Positions 18,883 through 27,551 of a stretch of DNA of 64,000 nucleotides are shown here, in pieces. The translations under genes were made by a program, and so were the position numbers. Each line of letters opens with the position of its first letter. The first letter of the stretch is position 1. The notes beneath the pieces were generated by a model. The model saw only the letters and a list, made by a program, of their open reading frames with translations, searched no databases and was not told the DNA's origin. Source of the DNA: Massilia kyonggiensis (GTDB lineage Bacteria; Pseudomonadota; Gammaproteobacteria; Burkholderiales; Burkholderiaceae_D); NCBI RefSeq assembly GCF_024756235.1, contig NZ_JANUGY010000002.1, forward strand, positions 310,001-374,000, written 5' to 3'.

Positions 18883-19122
18883 ATGTCGGATATCGAACAA
18901 CGCGTTAAAAAAATCGTCGCTGAGCAACTGGGCGTTGCCGAAGCAGACATCAAAATCGATTCCTCGTTCGTTGACGACCTCGGCGCTGACTCGCTGGACA
19001 CCGTGGAACTGGTGATGGCCCTGGAAGACGAATTCGAAATGGAAATCCCGGACGAACAGGCCGAGAAGATCACGACCGTTCGCCAGGCTATCGAGTACGC
19101 ACAGGCTCACGTCAAGGCCTAA
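18883..19122 (+). CDS. acpP: Acyl carrier protein
   Basis: This 79-residue acidic protein carries growing acyl chains on phosphopantetheine. The attachment serine is Ser37 in [11 protein letters not shown], and the start [16 protein letters not shown] is the usual one. It is preceded by TAATGGAGCC. The gene lies between fabG and fabF, the standard order, and the modifying enzyme AcpS is encoded at 34386. Confidence 0.98.
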   Translation: MSDIEQRVKKIVAEQLGVAEADIKIDSSFVDDLGADSLDTVELVMALEDEFEMEIPDEQAEKITTVRQAIEYAQAHVKA

Positions 19123-19147
19123 GCTTTCAGGATTTCAGGAGAAGCGC

Positions 19148-20392
19148 TTGAGTTCACGCAACCGTCGTGTCGTAGTGACCGGCCTGGGTTGCATCTCTCC
19201 GATCGGCAACACCATTGCCGACGCGTGGGAGGCAGCACTGGCGGGCAAGTCGGGCATTGCCAACATCACCAAGTTCGACGCAACGCCATTCTCGACCCGC
19301 TTCGCGGGCGAGGTGAAGAACTTTAACGTCGAGGATTACCTGCCGGGCAAGGAAGGCCGTCATATGGATACGTTCATCCATTTCGGCATGGCCGCCGGCA
19401 TCCAGGCGATACAGGATTCGGGCATTGTCGTCACCGAGGACAATGCCGACCGCATCGGCGTGCTCGTGGGCTCCGGCATCGGCGGCCTGCCGATGATCGA
19501 AGACACGAAGTCGGAGTTCGACAGCCGCGGCCCGCGCCGCATCTCGCCGTTCTTCGTCCCGGCCTCGATCATCAACATGATCTCGGGCGACCTGTCGATC
19601 AAGTTCGGCCTGCGCGGTCCGAACCTGGCCATCGTGACGGCCTGCACGACCGGCTTGCATTGCATCGGCCAGGCAGCCCGCCTGATCGAGTATGGCGACG
19701 CCGACGTGATGATCGCCGGTGGTGCGGAATCGACGATGTCGCCGCTGGGCCTGGGCGGTTTTGCCGCGGCGCGCGCGCTGTCGTCGCGCAATGACGATCC
19801 GGCCACGGCCTCGCGTCCGTGGGACCGCGACCGCGACGGCTTCGTGCTGGGCGAGGGCGCGGGCGTGATGGTGCTCGAAGAGTACGAGCACGCCAAGGCG
19901 CGCGGCGCGAAGATCTATGCGGAAGTCGTCGGCTTCGGCATGAGCGCGGACGCGAACCACATCACGGCGCCGCTCGAGGACGGCAGCGGCGCATCGCGCT
20001 GCATGCTCGCCGCGATGCAGTACGCCGGCATCAATCCGGACCAGGTGCATTACGTGAACGCACACGGCACGTCGACCCCCGTGGGCGACGTGGCGGAAGT
20101 GAAGGGCATCAAGCGCACCTTCGGCGACCATGCCGGCAAGCTGGTCGTCAACTCCACCAAGTCGATGACGGGCCACCTGCTGGGTGGCGCGGGCGGCCTG
20201 GAGTCGGTGTTCACCGTGCTCGCGATCCACAACCAGGTCTCGCCGCCGACGATCAACATCTTCAACCAGGATCCGGAATGCGACCTGGACTTCTGCGCCA
20301 ACACGGCACGGGACATGAAGATCGATTACGCGGTGAAAAACTCCTTCGGTTTCGGCGGTACCAACGGTACGCTGGTCTTCGCCAAGATCTAA
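19148..20392 (+). CDS. fabF: Beta-ketoacyl-ACP synthase II FabF (TTG start)
   Basis: FabF elongates acyl chains, including the temperature-sensitive C16 to C18 step. The 414-residue protein has the nucleophile in [12 protein letters not shown], the two histidines in [11 protein letters not shown] and [13 protein letters not shown], and the usual [14 protein letters not shown] ending. The start codon is TTG at 19148, directly after TTTCAGGAGAAGCGC; no ATG fits the conserved N-terminus [14 protein letters not shown] strong intrinsic terminator at 20419-20457 ends the fatty-acid operon. Confidence 0.97.
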   Translation: MSSRNRRVVVTGLGCISPIGNTIADAWEAALAGKSGIANITKFDATPFSTRFAGEVKNFNVEDYLPGKEGRHMDTFIHFGMAAGIQAIQDSGIVVTEDNADRIGVLVGSGIGGLPMIEDTKSEFDSRGPRRISPFFVPASIINMISGDLSIKFGLRGPNLAIVTACTTGLHCIGQAARLIEYGDADVMIAGGAESTMSPLGLGGFAAARALSSRNDDPATASRPWDRDRDGFVLGEGAGVMVLEEYEHAKARGAKIYAEVVGFGMSADANHITAPLEDGSGASRCMLAAMQYAGINPDQVHYVNAHGTSTPVGDVAEVKGIKRTFGDHAGKLVVNSTKSMTGHLLGGAGGLESVFTVLAIHNQVSPPTINIFNQDPECDLDFCANTARDMKIDYAVKNSFGFGGTNGTLVFAKI

Positions 20393-20418
20393 CGATCCGT
20401 CGATAGTCGAACTTTCGG

Positions 20419-20457
20419 ACGCCCATTCCTGTCCAAGGAATGGGCGTTTGTCATTTC
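20419..20457 (+). terminator. Intrinsic terminator after fabF
   Basis: ACGCCCATTCC at 20419-20429 pairs perfectly with 20437-20447 around a seven-base loop, followed by TTTGTCATTT. Confidence 0.9.
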
Positions 20458-20488
20458 TGACCTCCTCCACTTCTAACTGGAAACACCC

Positions 20489-20989
20489 ATGTCGGTCGCG
20501 GTGTCCGCGCTCGTCAGGCCGTCGCACATCCAGCGGTTCGTATGGGGTGGCTGCGGCCTGGCCCTCCTCGCAGCGGCGCTGGCCATCGGGCTGGCGCCGC
20601 CCGGTCACGTCCGGCTCGCGCCCCTTGTCGCATTGGCGCTGGCGGGCGCCGGCGGCGCGGTGCTGGGCGCGGCGGTCCTTCGTCCAAAGACGCACCAGAT
20701 TGATATTTCTGGAACCGGCGACTTACGCGTGACGGTACAACAGGGCGTGGGCCTGCCGCCGGAGGGCAATGCGGTCCTGCTGCCCGGATCGGTCATCTGG
20801 CCGATGCTGATGGTGCTGCGGCACGCCGCGCCGGGTACGGGGCCGCGCGTCCTGTGCGTGTGGCGCGACAGCGTCGATGCCGCCGCTTGGCGCGCGCTGG
20901 CTGTCGCGCTGGCAGTGGTCGGCCGGCGCGGACATGCAGACGAAGGATGCGAATTCACGACGAACTCATTGCAGCGGACCAACTCTTAA
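20489..20989 (+). CDS. YgfX/CptA-like membrane protein
   Basis: This 166-residue protein has two transmembrane helices near the N-terminus (about residues 20-60), then a soluble beta-rich domain with GNAVLLPGSVIWPMLMVLR and, near its end, CVWRDSVDAAAWRALAVAL. That last segment matches the conserved C-terminal block of YgfX (LAADSMDEAEWRDLR in E. coli as I recall it), a membrane protein once described as the toxin of the YgfYX pair. YgfY/SdhE is not adjacent. In Burkholderiales a YgfX-like gene commonly stands just before rpoE, as here. The assignment is by remembered motif and position, so moderate. Confidence 0.65.
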   Translation: MSVAVSALVRPSHIQRFVWGGCGLALLAAALAIGLAPPGHVRLAPLVALALAGAGGAVLGAAVLRPKTHQIDISGTGDLRVTVQQGVGLPPEGNAVLLPGSVIWPMLMVLRHAAPGTGPRVLCVWRDSVDAAAWRALAVALAVVGRRGHADEGCEFTTNSLQRTNS

Positions 20990-21010
20990 GGAAACGTGCA
21001 CACCGTTTCC
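20990..21010. promoter_or_regulatory. Dyad between ygfX-like gene and rpoE
   Basis: GGAAACG-TGCACAC-CGTTTCC is a perfect 7-bp-arm dyad directly after the ygfX-like stop and 40 bases before rpoE. It may be an operator or an RNA hairpin in the rpoE leader. It is not a canonical sigma-E promoter. Confidence 0.35.
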
Positions 21011-21049
21011 GTATAACAGGGACGCCGCCGCAGCCAACGGGGCATTGCA

Positions 21050-21652
21050 GTGACGACCGAACGCGAATGTGATCAACTGCTGGTTGAGCGCGTCCAGGCG
21101 GGCGATCGCCGGGCGTTCGACCTGCTGGTGGCGAAATACCAGCGCCGCCTGATGCGGCTCGTGTCGCGCCTCGTGCACGATCCGGCCGAGGCGGAAGACG
21201 TGGTGCAGGAAACCTTTATCAAGGCATTCCGTGCGCTGCGCCATTTCCGCGGCGATTCTGCGTTTTATACGTGGCTGTATCGAATAGGAATTAATACGGC
21301 AAAGAATTTTCTTGTTACGCAAGGCAGGCGGGCGCCGACCTCGACGGAAGCCGATGCCGAACGTGCGGAAGGATTTGACGACGCGGATAGCTTGCGAGAC
21401 ATTAATACACCGGAATCGGTGCTGGCCAGCAAGCAGATCGCCTATACCGTGAATGCGGCCATGGAGGCATTGCCGCTGGAATTGAGGACGGCGATCGTCC
21501 TGCGCGAAATAGAAGGTTTAAGCTACGAGGAAATCTCCGAAGTGATGGCGTGTCCAATCGGTACGGTGCGGAGCCGGATTTTCCGGGCGCGCGAAGTCAT
21601 CGCCGAGAAATTGCGGCCCTTGCTCGATATCTCGGCGGACAAACGTCGGTAG
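21050..21652 (+). CDS. rpoE: ECF sigma factor RpoE/AlgU
   Basis: This 200-residue sigma-70 family factor of the extracytoplasmic-function class directs the envelope-stress response. Region 2 is visible as RAFDLLVAKYQRRLMRLVSRLV, DVVQETFIKAFRAL and FYTWLYRIGINTAKNFL, and region 4 as LPLELRTAIVLREIEGLSYEEI and PIGTVRSRIFRARE. The start is GTG at 21050; no ATG is available in the right place. It is followed by an anti-sigma gene and a periplasmic protease, the classical arrangement. The anti-sigma gene is abnormally short (see 21687). Confidence 0.96.
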   Translation: MTTERECDQLLVERVQAGDRRAFDLLVAKYQRRLMRLVSRLVHDPAEAEDVVQETFIKAFRALRHFRGDSAFYTWLYRIGINTAKNFLVTQGRRAPTSTEADAERAEGFDDADSLRDINTPESVLASKQIAYTVNAAMEALPLELRTAIVLREIEGLSYEEISEVMACPIGTVRSRIFRAREVIAEKLRPLLDISADKRR

Positions 21653-21686
21653 GTAGCGATATGAAGACAGGAATTCACATACCGGC

Positions 21687-21989
21687 GTGATGGCTATGGA
21701 CACGAACAAGAAAAACCGTGAACTCATCTCGGCGCTCTGCGACGGCGAGATCCCGGATGTCGACCAGGAACTGGCGCTTGCCGCCCTCGACACGCCGGAA
21801 GGCCGCCAGGCCTGGGCGCGCTTCCACCAGATCGGCGACGTCCTGCTCGCGGATCCCGTGCCGGACGTATCGCCCGGCTTCGCGGAACGCCTCGCGGCCC
21901 GTCTCGCGGCCGAGCCGCTGCCGGGCAGGCGCGCGGCCGTCGCCACCGACGCCGCCGGCCAAGCGACCGTCGCGGCCGACCCCACCTGA
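21687..21989 (+). CDS. rseA: RseA-type anti-sigma factor, N-terminal domain only
   Basis: This 100-residue protein matches the cytoplasmic sigma-E-binding domain of RseA: KKNRELISALCDGE, the helix ELALAALDTPEGRQAWARFHQIGDVL, and SPGFAERLAARLAAEP. Classical RseA continues with a transmembrane helix and a periplasmic domain that RseB and DegS sense. Here the protein ends after an Ala/Thr-rich tail with no hydrophobic helix, and neither other frame downstream supplies one. GTG 21687, ATG 21690 and ATG 21696 are possible starts. If correct, sigma-E release cannot use regulated intramembrane proteolysis of this protein in the usual way. Confidence 0.8.
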   Translation: MMAMDTNKKNRELISALCDGEIPDVDQELALAALDTPEGRQAWARFHQIGDVLLADPVPDVSPGFAERLAARLAAEPLPGRRAAVATDAAGQATVAADPT

Positions 21990-22122
21990 GACTATCCGCC
22001 GTTCGTGCATCCTCGCTGCCGGTGCGGGCAGCGCCGTCCGTCCGGCACAGGCGTGCCAACGCGACAACAATGCACTTTTGTCTTACCATACGAACCATCC
22101 AAGCACAGACCTTACCGATCCT

Positions 22123-23577
22123 ATGACAAGCAAAACTGGAAGCGCGATCCTGTCCGCCCTCGTCTTTGCGGGCGCGAGTCTGATGTCCCTCCCGGCGGCC
22201 CATGCGGCCGCTCCCGTTGCCGCCCCGACCGTTACCGGCTTGCCCGACTTTGCCGACCTCGTCGACAAGGTCGGCCCGGCCGTCGTCAACATCCGCACCA
22301 CCGAACGCGTCCGCCTCGACCAGGGCGGCCCCGACGAGGAGATGCAGGAATTCCTGCGCCGCTTCTTCGGCGGCCAGATGGTGCCGCGCGGACGCCGTGG
22401 CGGCCCCGCGGAGCAGCCGCAGGAAGAACGCGTGCAGCGGGGCGTCGGTTCCGGCTTCATCATCTCGGACGACGGCTATGTGCTGACCAATGCGCACGTC
22501 GTGGAAGGCGCGGACGAGGTCGTCGTGACCCTGACCGACCGCCGCGAATTCAAGGCCAAGGTGCTGGGCTCGGATGCCCGCAGCGACGTGGCCCTGCTGA
22601 AAGTGGACGCGCGCAACCTGCCGAACGTGCGCATCGGCGATTCCAACAAGATCCGCGTGGGCGAGTGGGTGATCGCCATCGGCTCGCCGTTCAACCTGGA
22701 GAACACGGTGACCGCCGGCATCATCTCGGCCAAGGCGCGCGACACGGGCGAATACCTGCCGCTGATCCAGAGCGACGTGGCCGTCAACCCCGGCAACTCG
22801 GGCGGCCCGCTGATCAACATGCGCGGCGAGGTCATCGGCATCAACTCGCAGATCGCCACGCTGTCCGGCGCCTATAACGGCATCTCGTTCGCCGTGCCGA
22901 TCGACGAGGTCATGCGCGTCTCCGACCAGATCCGCAAGACGGGCAAGGTGACGCGCGGGCGGCTCGGCGTGCAGATCAGCGAAGTGACGAGGGACGTCGC
23001 GGAATCGCTCGGCCTGGGCCGCGCGCGCGGCGCCGAGGTCGCGATGGTCGAGTCGGGCGGCCCGGCTGACAAGGCCGGCATCAAGGTCGGCGACATCATC
23101 CTGAAATTCAACGGCAAGGACATCGAACGCAGCTCCGACCTGCCGCGCCTCGTCGGCGGCAGCGCCGTCGGCAGCCGTGCCAACGTCACCGTGTGGCGCC
23201 GCGGCAGCCAGCTCGACCTGCCGGTGACCATCGTCGAACTGCAGGACGAAAAATCGCCGACGGCGAAAGCGACGCCCAAGAAGCCGGCGCCGGACCAGGC
23301 GCCGAACGCGCTCGGCCTGCACGTCTCCGATCTCACGGCAGCGCAGAAGCGCGAGCTCAAGACGGAGGCCGGCGTGCTCGTCGAGTTCGCCGAAGGACGC
23401 GCCGCATCGGCCGGCATCCGCCAGGGCGACGTGATCCTGCAGATGAACAACGTCGAGATCACGGGCGCCGCCCAGTTCAACGGCCTCGTCGCCAAGCTCG
23501 ACGCGAAGAAGCCCGTGGCACTGCTGGTGCGCAGAGATAATGCCTCGCGCTACCTCGTCATCCGTCCGCGCCAATGA
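22123..23577 (+). CDS. mucD: Do-like periplasmic serine protease (DegP/MucD family)
   Basis: This 484-residue HtrA protease and chaperone acts on misfolded proteins in the periplasm. A signal peptide (MTSKTGSAILSALVFAGASLMSLPAAHA) is followed by a trypsin-like domain with the triad His in LTNAHVVEGAD, Asp in ARSDVALLKVD and Ser in NPGNSGGPLIN, then two PDZ domains (about residues 280-370 and 395-480, the latter ending YLVIRPRQ). The Q-linker with Gly/Arg near QMVPRGRRGG is typical. Start 22123 is the only one that yields the signal peptide. It takes the place after rseA, with no rseB between, and overlaps the next gene by four bases. Confidence 0.94.
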   Translation: MTSKTGSAILSALVFAGASLMSLPAAHAAAPVAAPTVTGLPDFADLVDKVGPAVVNIRTTERVRLDQGGPDEEMQEFLRRFFGGQMVPRGRRGGPAEQPQEERVQRGVGSGFIISDDGYVLTNAHVVEGADEVVVTLTDRREFKAKVLGSDARSDVALLKVDARNLPNVRIGDSNKIRVGEWVIAIGSPFNLENTVTAGIISAKARDTGEYLPLIQSDVAVNPGNSGGPLINMRGEVIGINSQIATLSGAYNGISFAVPIDEVMRVSDQIRKTGKVTRGRLGVQISEVTRDVAESLGLGRARGAEVAMVESGGPADKAGIKVGDIILKFNGKDIERSSDLPRLVGGSAVGSRANVTVWRRGSQLDLPVTIVELQDEKSPTAKATPKKPAPDQAPNALGLHVSDLTAAQKRELKTEAGVLVEFAEGRAASAGIRQGDVILQMNNVEITGAAQFNGLVAKLDAKKPVALLVRRDNASRYLVIRPRQ

Positions 23578-23840
23578 GTACACGTTTTACCTTGTACTCG
23601 AGGTCGTACTGCCACCTGTGCGAGGACATGCTCGCGGCGCTGCAGGCGTTCATGGCCCGCCAGGGCCAGGCGTACACGGTGGACGTGGTCGACGTCGATG
23701 CCGACCCGGCCCTCGTCGCCCGCTATGACGAACTGGTGCCGGTGCTGGTCGCCGAGCCGGGCGGCGCCGAGCTCTGTCATTACTTCCTCGACGAGGGGGC
23801 GCTGCGGCGTCATCTCGGCCTGGAGCAGGCGGCCGTCTAG
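23574..23840 (+). CDS. Glutaredoxin-family (DUF836) protein
   Basis: This is an 88-residue thioredoxin-fold protein with the redox motif YCHLCED near residue 12 and the cis-proline context VPVLVAE. DUF836 glutaredoxin-like proteins are probable thiol-disulfide exchangers of unknown partner. The start overlaps the mucD stop (ATGA), so the two are translationally coupled. In related Burkholderiales this gene is normally followed at once by lepA; here 3.9 kb of other genes intervene. Confidence 0.88.
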   Translation: MSTRFTLYSRSYCHLCEDMLAALQAFMARQGQAYTVDVVDVDADPALVARYDELVPVLVAEPGGAELCHYFLDEGALRRHLGLEQAAV

Positions 23841-23937
23841 ACGTTCCGGCAATAGCCACGGCTTTTACATCCTGCTCCACGGATCGAATGCGAGCCGACC
23901 TGCGATAATCGGCCGCATCGCTTCCTGATTGACGCAT

Positions 23938-25371
23938 ATGGCTGACGGCCCCGACGCTACGCTGGACCCCGAGGACTGGACGGAACTCCGTGCCCTCGGC
24001 CACCGGATCCTGGACGACATGTTCGACCACCTGGAGGGTATTCGCGCGCGGCCCGTCTGGCAGCAGATGCCGGACGCCGCGCGGGACAGCCTCCATGCCC
24101 CGCTGCCGCGCGCGCCGGGCTCCCTGGCGGACGCGTACCGCAGCCTGCAGGATAACGTCATTCCCTACACCGTCGGCAACCCGCACCCCGGCTTCATGGG
24201 CTGGGTGCACGGCGCGGGCACGCCGGTGGGCATCGTCGCCGACATGATCGCGGGGGCGCTGAATGCGAACGTCGGCGGCCGCAACCAGGCGCCCGTCGAG
24301 GTGGAGCGCCAGGTGTCGGACTGGATGGCATCCCTGTTCGGCTTTCCCGACGGGGCCCGCGGCGTGTTCGTCACGGGCACGTCGATCGCCAACTTCATGG
24401 GCGTCGTCGTCGCGCGCACGCGGGCGCTCGGGCGCGACGTGCGCGCGCAGGGGCTCGCGGCGCATGCCGGCCTGCGCGCGTACGCGTCGGCCGAAGCGCA
24501 TGGCTGCATCGCGAAGGCGATGGACATGGCGGGCTTCGGCACGGATGCGCTGCGCACCGTGCGCGTGGATGCCGCCGGCCGCATGGACGTCCTCGATCTC
24601 GCCGCGCAGGTCGCGGCCGATCGCAGCAGCGGGCTGCGGCCGTTCCTCGTCGTCGCCAGCGCCGGCACCGTGAACACGGGCGCCATCGATCCGCTCGCGG
24701 CGCTGGCCGACTTCGCGCACGACCAGGGCCTGTGGCTGCACGTCGACGGCGCGTACGCGGCGCTCGGGATGCTGGCGCCGGACGTCGCGCCGCTGCTCGA
24801 CGGCATCTCCCGCGCCGATTCCATCGCCTTCGATTTTCATAAATGGGGCCAGGTGCCGTACGACGCCGGCTTTTTCATGGCGCGCGACGGCGCGCACATG
24901 CTCGACGCGTTCGCGGCCCCGGCCGCCTACCTGCAGCGCGCGGGCAGGGGGCTCGCGGCGGGGACGGCGTGGCCATGCGACCTCGGGCCCGATCTGTCGC
25001 GGGGCTTCCGCGCGCTGAAGACGTGGCTGACGTTCCAGGTCCACGGCGCCGACGCCATCGGCCGCTCGATCTCGGCCACGTGCGCGCTGGCCCGCCGTCT
25101 CGCTGGACGCATCGCGGCCGAGCCGGAACTGGAGCTGGCGGCGCCCGTCACGCTGAACATCGTCTGCTTCCGCTATGTCTGTCCCGACGCGGAGCGCGTG
25201 AACCGCGAGATCGTTCTGGCCCTGTACGACGAAGGCCGCGTGGCGCCGTCCGCGACGACGCTCGACGGCCGCTACGCGATCCGGGCCGCCATCGTCAACC
25301 ACCGCACGGGCCCGGCCGACGTCGACGCGCTCGTCGATGCCGTGCTGCGCGCCGGCCGCCGCCTGTCATGA
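23938..25371 (+). CDS. PLP-dependent amino-acid decarboxylase family protein (group II)
   Basis: This protein of 477 residues belongs to the fold-type I pyridoxal phosphate family that includes aromatic-L-amino-acid, glutamate and tyrosine decarboxylases. The PLP lysine is K302 in FDFHKWGQVPYD, and the pyridine-nitrogen aspartate is D270 in LHVDGAYAA. Substrate-entry segments NPHPGFMGWVHG and TGTSIANFMG are also typical. ATG 23938 is preferred; an in-frame TTG at 23929 is possible. The stop overlaps the next gene (ATGA), so decarboxylase and ATP-grasp protein are coupled. The substrate cannot be read from the sequence. Mechanism: removal of a carboxyl group from an amino acid to give an amine. 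Confidence 0.88.
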   Translation: MADGPDATLDPEDWTELRALGHRILDDMFDHLEGIRARPVWQQMPDAARDSLHAPLPRAPGSLADAYRSLQDNVIPYTVGNPHPGFMGWVHGAGTPVGIVADMIAGALNANVGGRNQAPVEVERQVSDWMASLFGFPDGARGVFVTGTSIANFMGVVVARTRALGRDVRAQGLAAHAGLRAYASAEAHGCIAKAMDMAGFGTDALRTVRVDAAGRMDVLDLAAQVAADRSSGLRPFLVVASAGTVNTGAIDPLAALADFAHDQGLWLHVDGAYAALGMLAPDVAPLLDGISRADSIAFDFHKWGQVPYDAGFFMARDGAHMLDAFAAPAAYLQRAGRGLAAGTAWPCDLGPDLSRGFRALKTWLTFQVHGADAIGRSISATCALARRLAGRIAAEPELELAAPVTLNIVCFRYVCPDAERVNREIVLALYDEGRVAPSATTLDGRYAIRAAIVNHRTGPADVDALVDAVLRAGRRLS

Positions 25372-26603
25372 TCGCGGCCGGGCTCCTCGACGCCGCCGCC
25401 ATGCCGTACGCGCCGCTGATCGGCGCCGCGGCCCTGATGCGCTGCGCCTTTTATCGCGCCGACCTGCGCCCGGTCGGCGAACGGCTGCTGGCGCGTACCC
25501 GGGCGCACCCCGACGACGCGAATGCGTGGCTGGACGCCAGCTTCGTGCTGCAACTGCTGGGCCAACGCGAGACGGGGCTGGACATGCAGCGGCATGCGCT
25601 GGCGCTCAGGTCGGTCTACGCACTGCCGGCGCCGGCCCGCACGCCGGCGTTGCACCTGCTCGTGCTGATGGGGCCCGGCGATTTCATGGCCAACACGCCC
25701 ATCGAATTCCTGCTGCAGACCTCGAGCATCGCCGCGACCGTGCAATACGTGACGCCCGACCTGCCGCTGCCGGAGCAGGTGCCCGGCCACGACGTGCTGT
25801 TCGTGGCGATCGCGCAGTGCGACGCCAACGCGCCGCTGCTGCGCGACGTGGCGCAGATGCTCGAGGGCTGGCCGCGGCCCGTCGTCAACCGGCCGGAACG
25901 GATCGCACGCCTGTCGCGCGACGGCGCCTGCGCGCAGCTCGATGGCGTGACCGGCACGCTGGTGCCCCGTACGGTGCGCATGGGCCGCGCCGCGGCGATG
26001 CAACTAACCGACGCGGCGTTCCCGCTGATCGTGCGGCCGGTGGATTCGCATGCGGGTACGGACCTGCAAAAAGTGGACGACGGCGCCGCGCTGCGCGACT
26101 ATCTCGCCGCACAACCGGCGAGCGAGTTCTATCTCGCGCCGTTCGTCGATTATGCCGGTCCGGACGGCCAGTTCCGCAAATACCGCATCGTGCTCGTCGA
26201 CGGCAAGCTGTTCATCTGCCATCTGGCGATCTCGTCGCACTGGATGGTGCATTACCTGAATGCGGGGATGGACGACAGCGCCGCCAAACGGGCGGAGGAG
26301 GCGGCCGGGATGGCCGCGTTCGACGACGGGTTCGCACGCCGGCACGCGGCGGCGCTGGCGGAGATCGATGCGCGCATCGGCTTGTCTTACCTGGGCATCG
26401 ATTGCGCGGAGACGCGCGATGGACGGCTGCTCATCTTCGAAGTGGACAACGCGATGGTCGTCCACGCGATGGACGATCCGGGCAGGTATCCCTACAAGAA
26501 GCCCGTGATGGACAAGGTGTTCGGGGCGTTCGAGGCGATGCTGCTGTCACGCTGCGACCAGCACCCGCACGTCCCCGGCGACGACCGCCGTCTCGCCGAA
26601 TAA
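25368..26603 (+). CDS. ATP-grasp protein with N-terminal TPR-like region
   Basis: This 411-residue protein has helical repeats at the start (about residues 20-80, DLRPVGERLLARTRAHPDDANAWLDASFVL), then a middle Rossmann-like domain (VLFVAIAQCDANAPLL), then an ATP-grasp region: FPLIVRPVDSHAGTDL, FYLAPFVDY, KYRIVLVDGKLF and the Mg-binding YLGIDCAETRDGRLLIFEVDNAMV. ATP-grasp enzymes usually join a carboxylate to an amine or thiol through an acyl-phosphate. Start 25368 overlaps the decarboxylase stop. The 3' end overlaps the convergent peptidase gene by 57 bases. The product and substrate are unknown. Confidence 0.82.
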   Translation: MIAAGLLDAAAMPYAPLIGAAALMRCAFYRADLRPVGERLLARTRAHPDDANAWLDASFVLQLLGQRETGLDMQRHALALRSVYALPAPARTPALHLLVLMGPGDFMANTPIEFLLQTSSIAATVQYVTPDLPLPEQVPGHDVLFVAIAQCDANAPLLRDVAQMLEGWPRPVVNRPERIARLSRDGACAQLDGVTGTLVPRTVRMGRAAAMQLTDAAFPLIVRPVDSHAGTDLQKVDDGAALRDYLAAQPASEFYLAPFVDYAGPDGQFRKYRIVLVDGKLFICHLAISSHWMVHYLNAGMDDSAAKRAEEAAGMAAFDDGFARRHAAALAEIDARIGLSYLGIDCAETRDGRLLIFEVDNAMVVHAMDDPGRYPYKKPVMDKVFGAFEAMLLSRCDQHPHVPGDDRRLAE

Positions 26604-27551
26604 TTCCCGCATGAAGGCGCGCTTCGCCTCGCTGCGCGGACTCGCCCAGAAACTGTCCAGCGTCGCCTGCGGCACGCCGTCGTAATCGACGCGCAACACG
26701 TAAGGTCGCCCCATGAGTTCGCCGTGGACATAGCTCGCGAAGCATTCCGCGAAATCGTCGTACGGATTCGTCGCGCCGTACAGGCTCGGAAAATCGCTGC
26801 CTTCCAGGCCCGCGTACGCGGTCACGATGGCGTCGCTGTGCAGCTGGTTCGTGCCGTAGAAATCGACGGCGCCGCGCAGGTCGAAATCCGACTCGCTCCA
26901 CGGCACGAAGCGGCCGGCGGCATCCACATGCCAGCTCAGGTCGAGGAACGGGAAGAACGCGGCCGGTACGGGTTCCCACCAGCGCGGCAAAAACGATCCG
27001 CCCGCCGTCACGACGTGGCCGAATTCGTGCAGCAGCAGGAATTGCAGCGCGTGGGCGCGGGTGTCTTCGTGCGGGGCGGCGATCGTCGCGGACAGCGAAA
27101 AGCCGGGGCCTCCGAACGGCAGGTTTTCCTTCCACGTGGCCCACGAATTGGCCGTATGCGTTTCCAGCAGATCCATGTCGAGTAGCACGACGCAGCCGAG
27201 GATGCAGCCGTCGACGGCATCCGCCACGATGTCCGTGATGCCCGACGACCCGAGGCCCCGGCCCGTGCACACGCCCAGCAGCAGCGGGGCCACGAGGCCG
27301 CGCACGACGGCCGGCATGCCCGCCAGCGCGGCGACAAGGTCCGCCTGAAGGGCGGCGTCGGGCACGCATGGGGCGGGCACGGCGTCCAGGCCGGTGGCCA
27401 TGTTCACCTGGTGCACGACGTCGCGCACTTCACCGGGCAGCGGCAGGATGCGTTGCTCGATGGGCAAGGAAAGCTGGGCGCGCCATTGCTGTGGTTCGGA
27501 CGTGTAGATCATGGTGGCAAAAAGAAGGGCCGTAAGGTGCCGATGTGCCAT
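26547..27551 (-). CDS. Putative zinc metallopeptidase (HExxH), unknown family
   Basis: This protein of up to 334 residues has the zinc motif LLHEFGHVV near residue 176, preceded by RAHALQFL and followed about 75 residues on by NPYDDFAECFASYVHG, where a Glu could be the third ligand. That layout resembles zincin peptidases. No signal peptide or transmembrane helix is obvious, although the N-terminal 15 residues are weakly hydrophobic. Starts at 27551 (MAHRHL) or 27512 (MIYTSE) are both without clear Shine-Dalgarno sites. It converges on and overlaps the ATP-grasp gene by 57 bases. I do not recognise a named family. Confidence 0.75.
   Translation of the reverse strand: MAHRHLTALLFATMIYTSEPQQWRAQLSLPIEQRILPLPGEVRDVVHQVNMATGLDAVPAPCVPDAALQADLVAALAGMPAVVRGLVAPLLLGVCTGRGLGSSGITDIVADAVDGCILGCVVLLDMDLLETHTANSWATWKENLPFGGPGFSLSATIAAPHEDTRAHALQFLLLHEFGHVVTAGGSFLPRWWEPVPAAFFPFLDLSWHVDAAGRFVPWSESDFDLRGAVDFYGTNQLHSDAIVTAYAGLEGSDFPSLYGATNPYDDFAECFASYVHGELMGRPYVLRVDYDGVPQATLDSFWASPRSEAKRAFMRELFGETAVVAGDVRVLVAA

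Noticed and set aside
21661-21690. Nine-codon ORF (MKTGIHIPA) before rseA
   Set aside because: It could be a leader peptide, but it has no regulatory codons, hairpin or conservation that I can show.
21724-23583. 619-codon minus-strand frame opposite mucD
   Set aside because: An antisense shadow; the plus strand has an intact catalytic triad, signal peptide and PDZ domains.
23929-23937. TTG start for the decarboxylase, adding three residues
   Set aside because: ATG at 23938 is the stronger start codon, and neither has a clear Shine-Dalgarno site.
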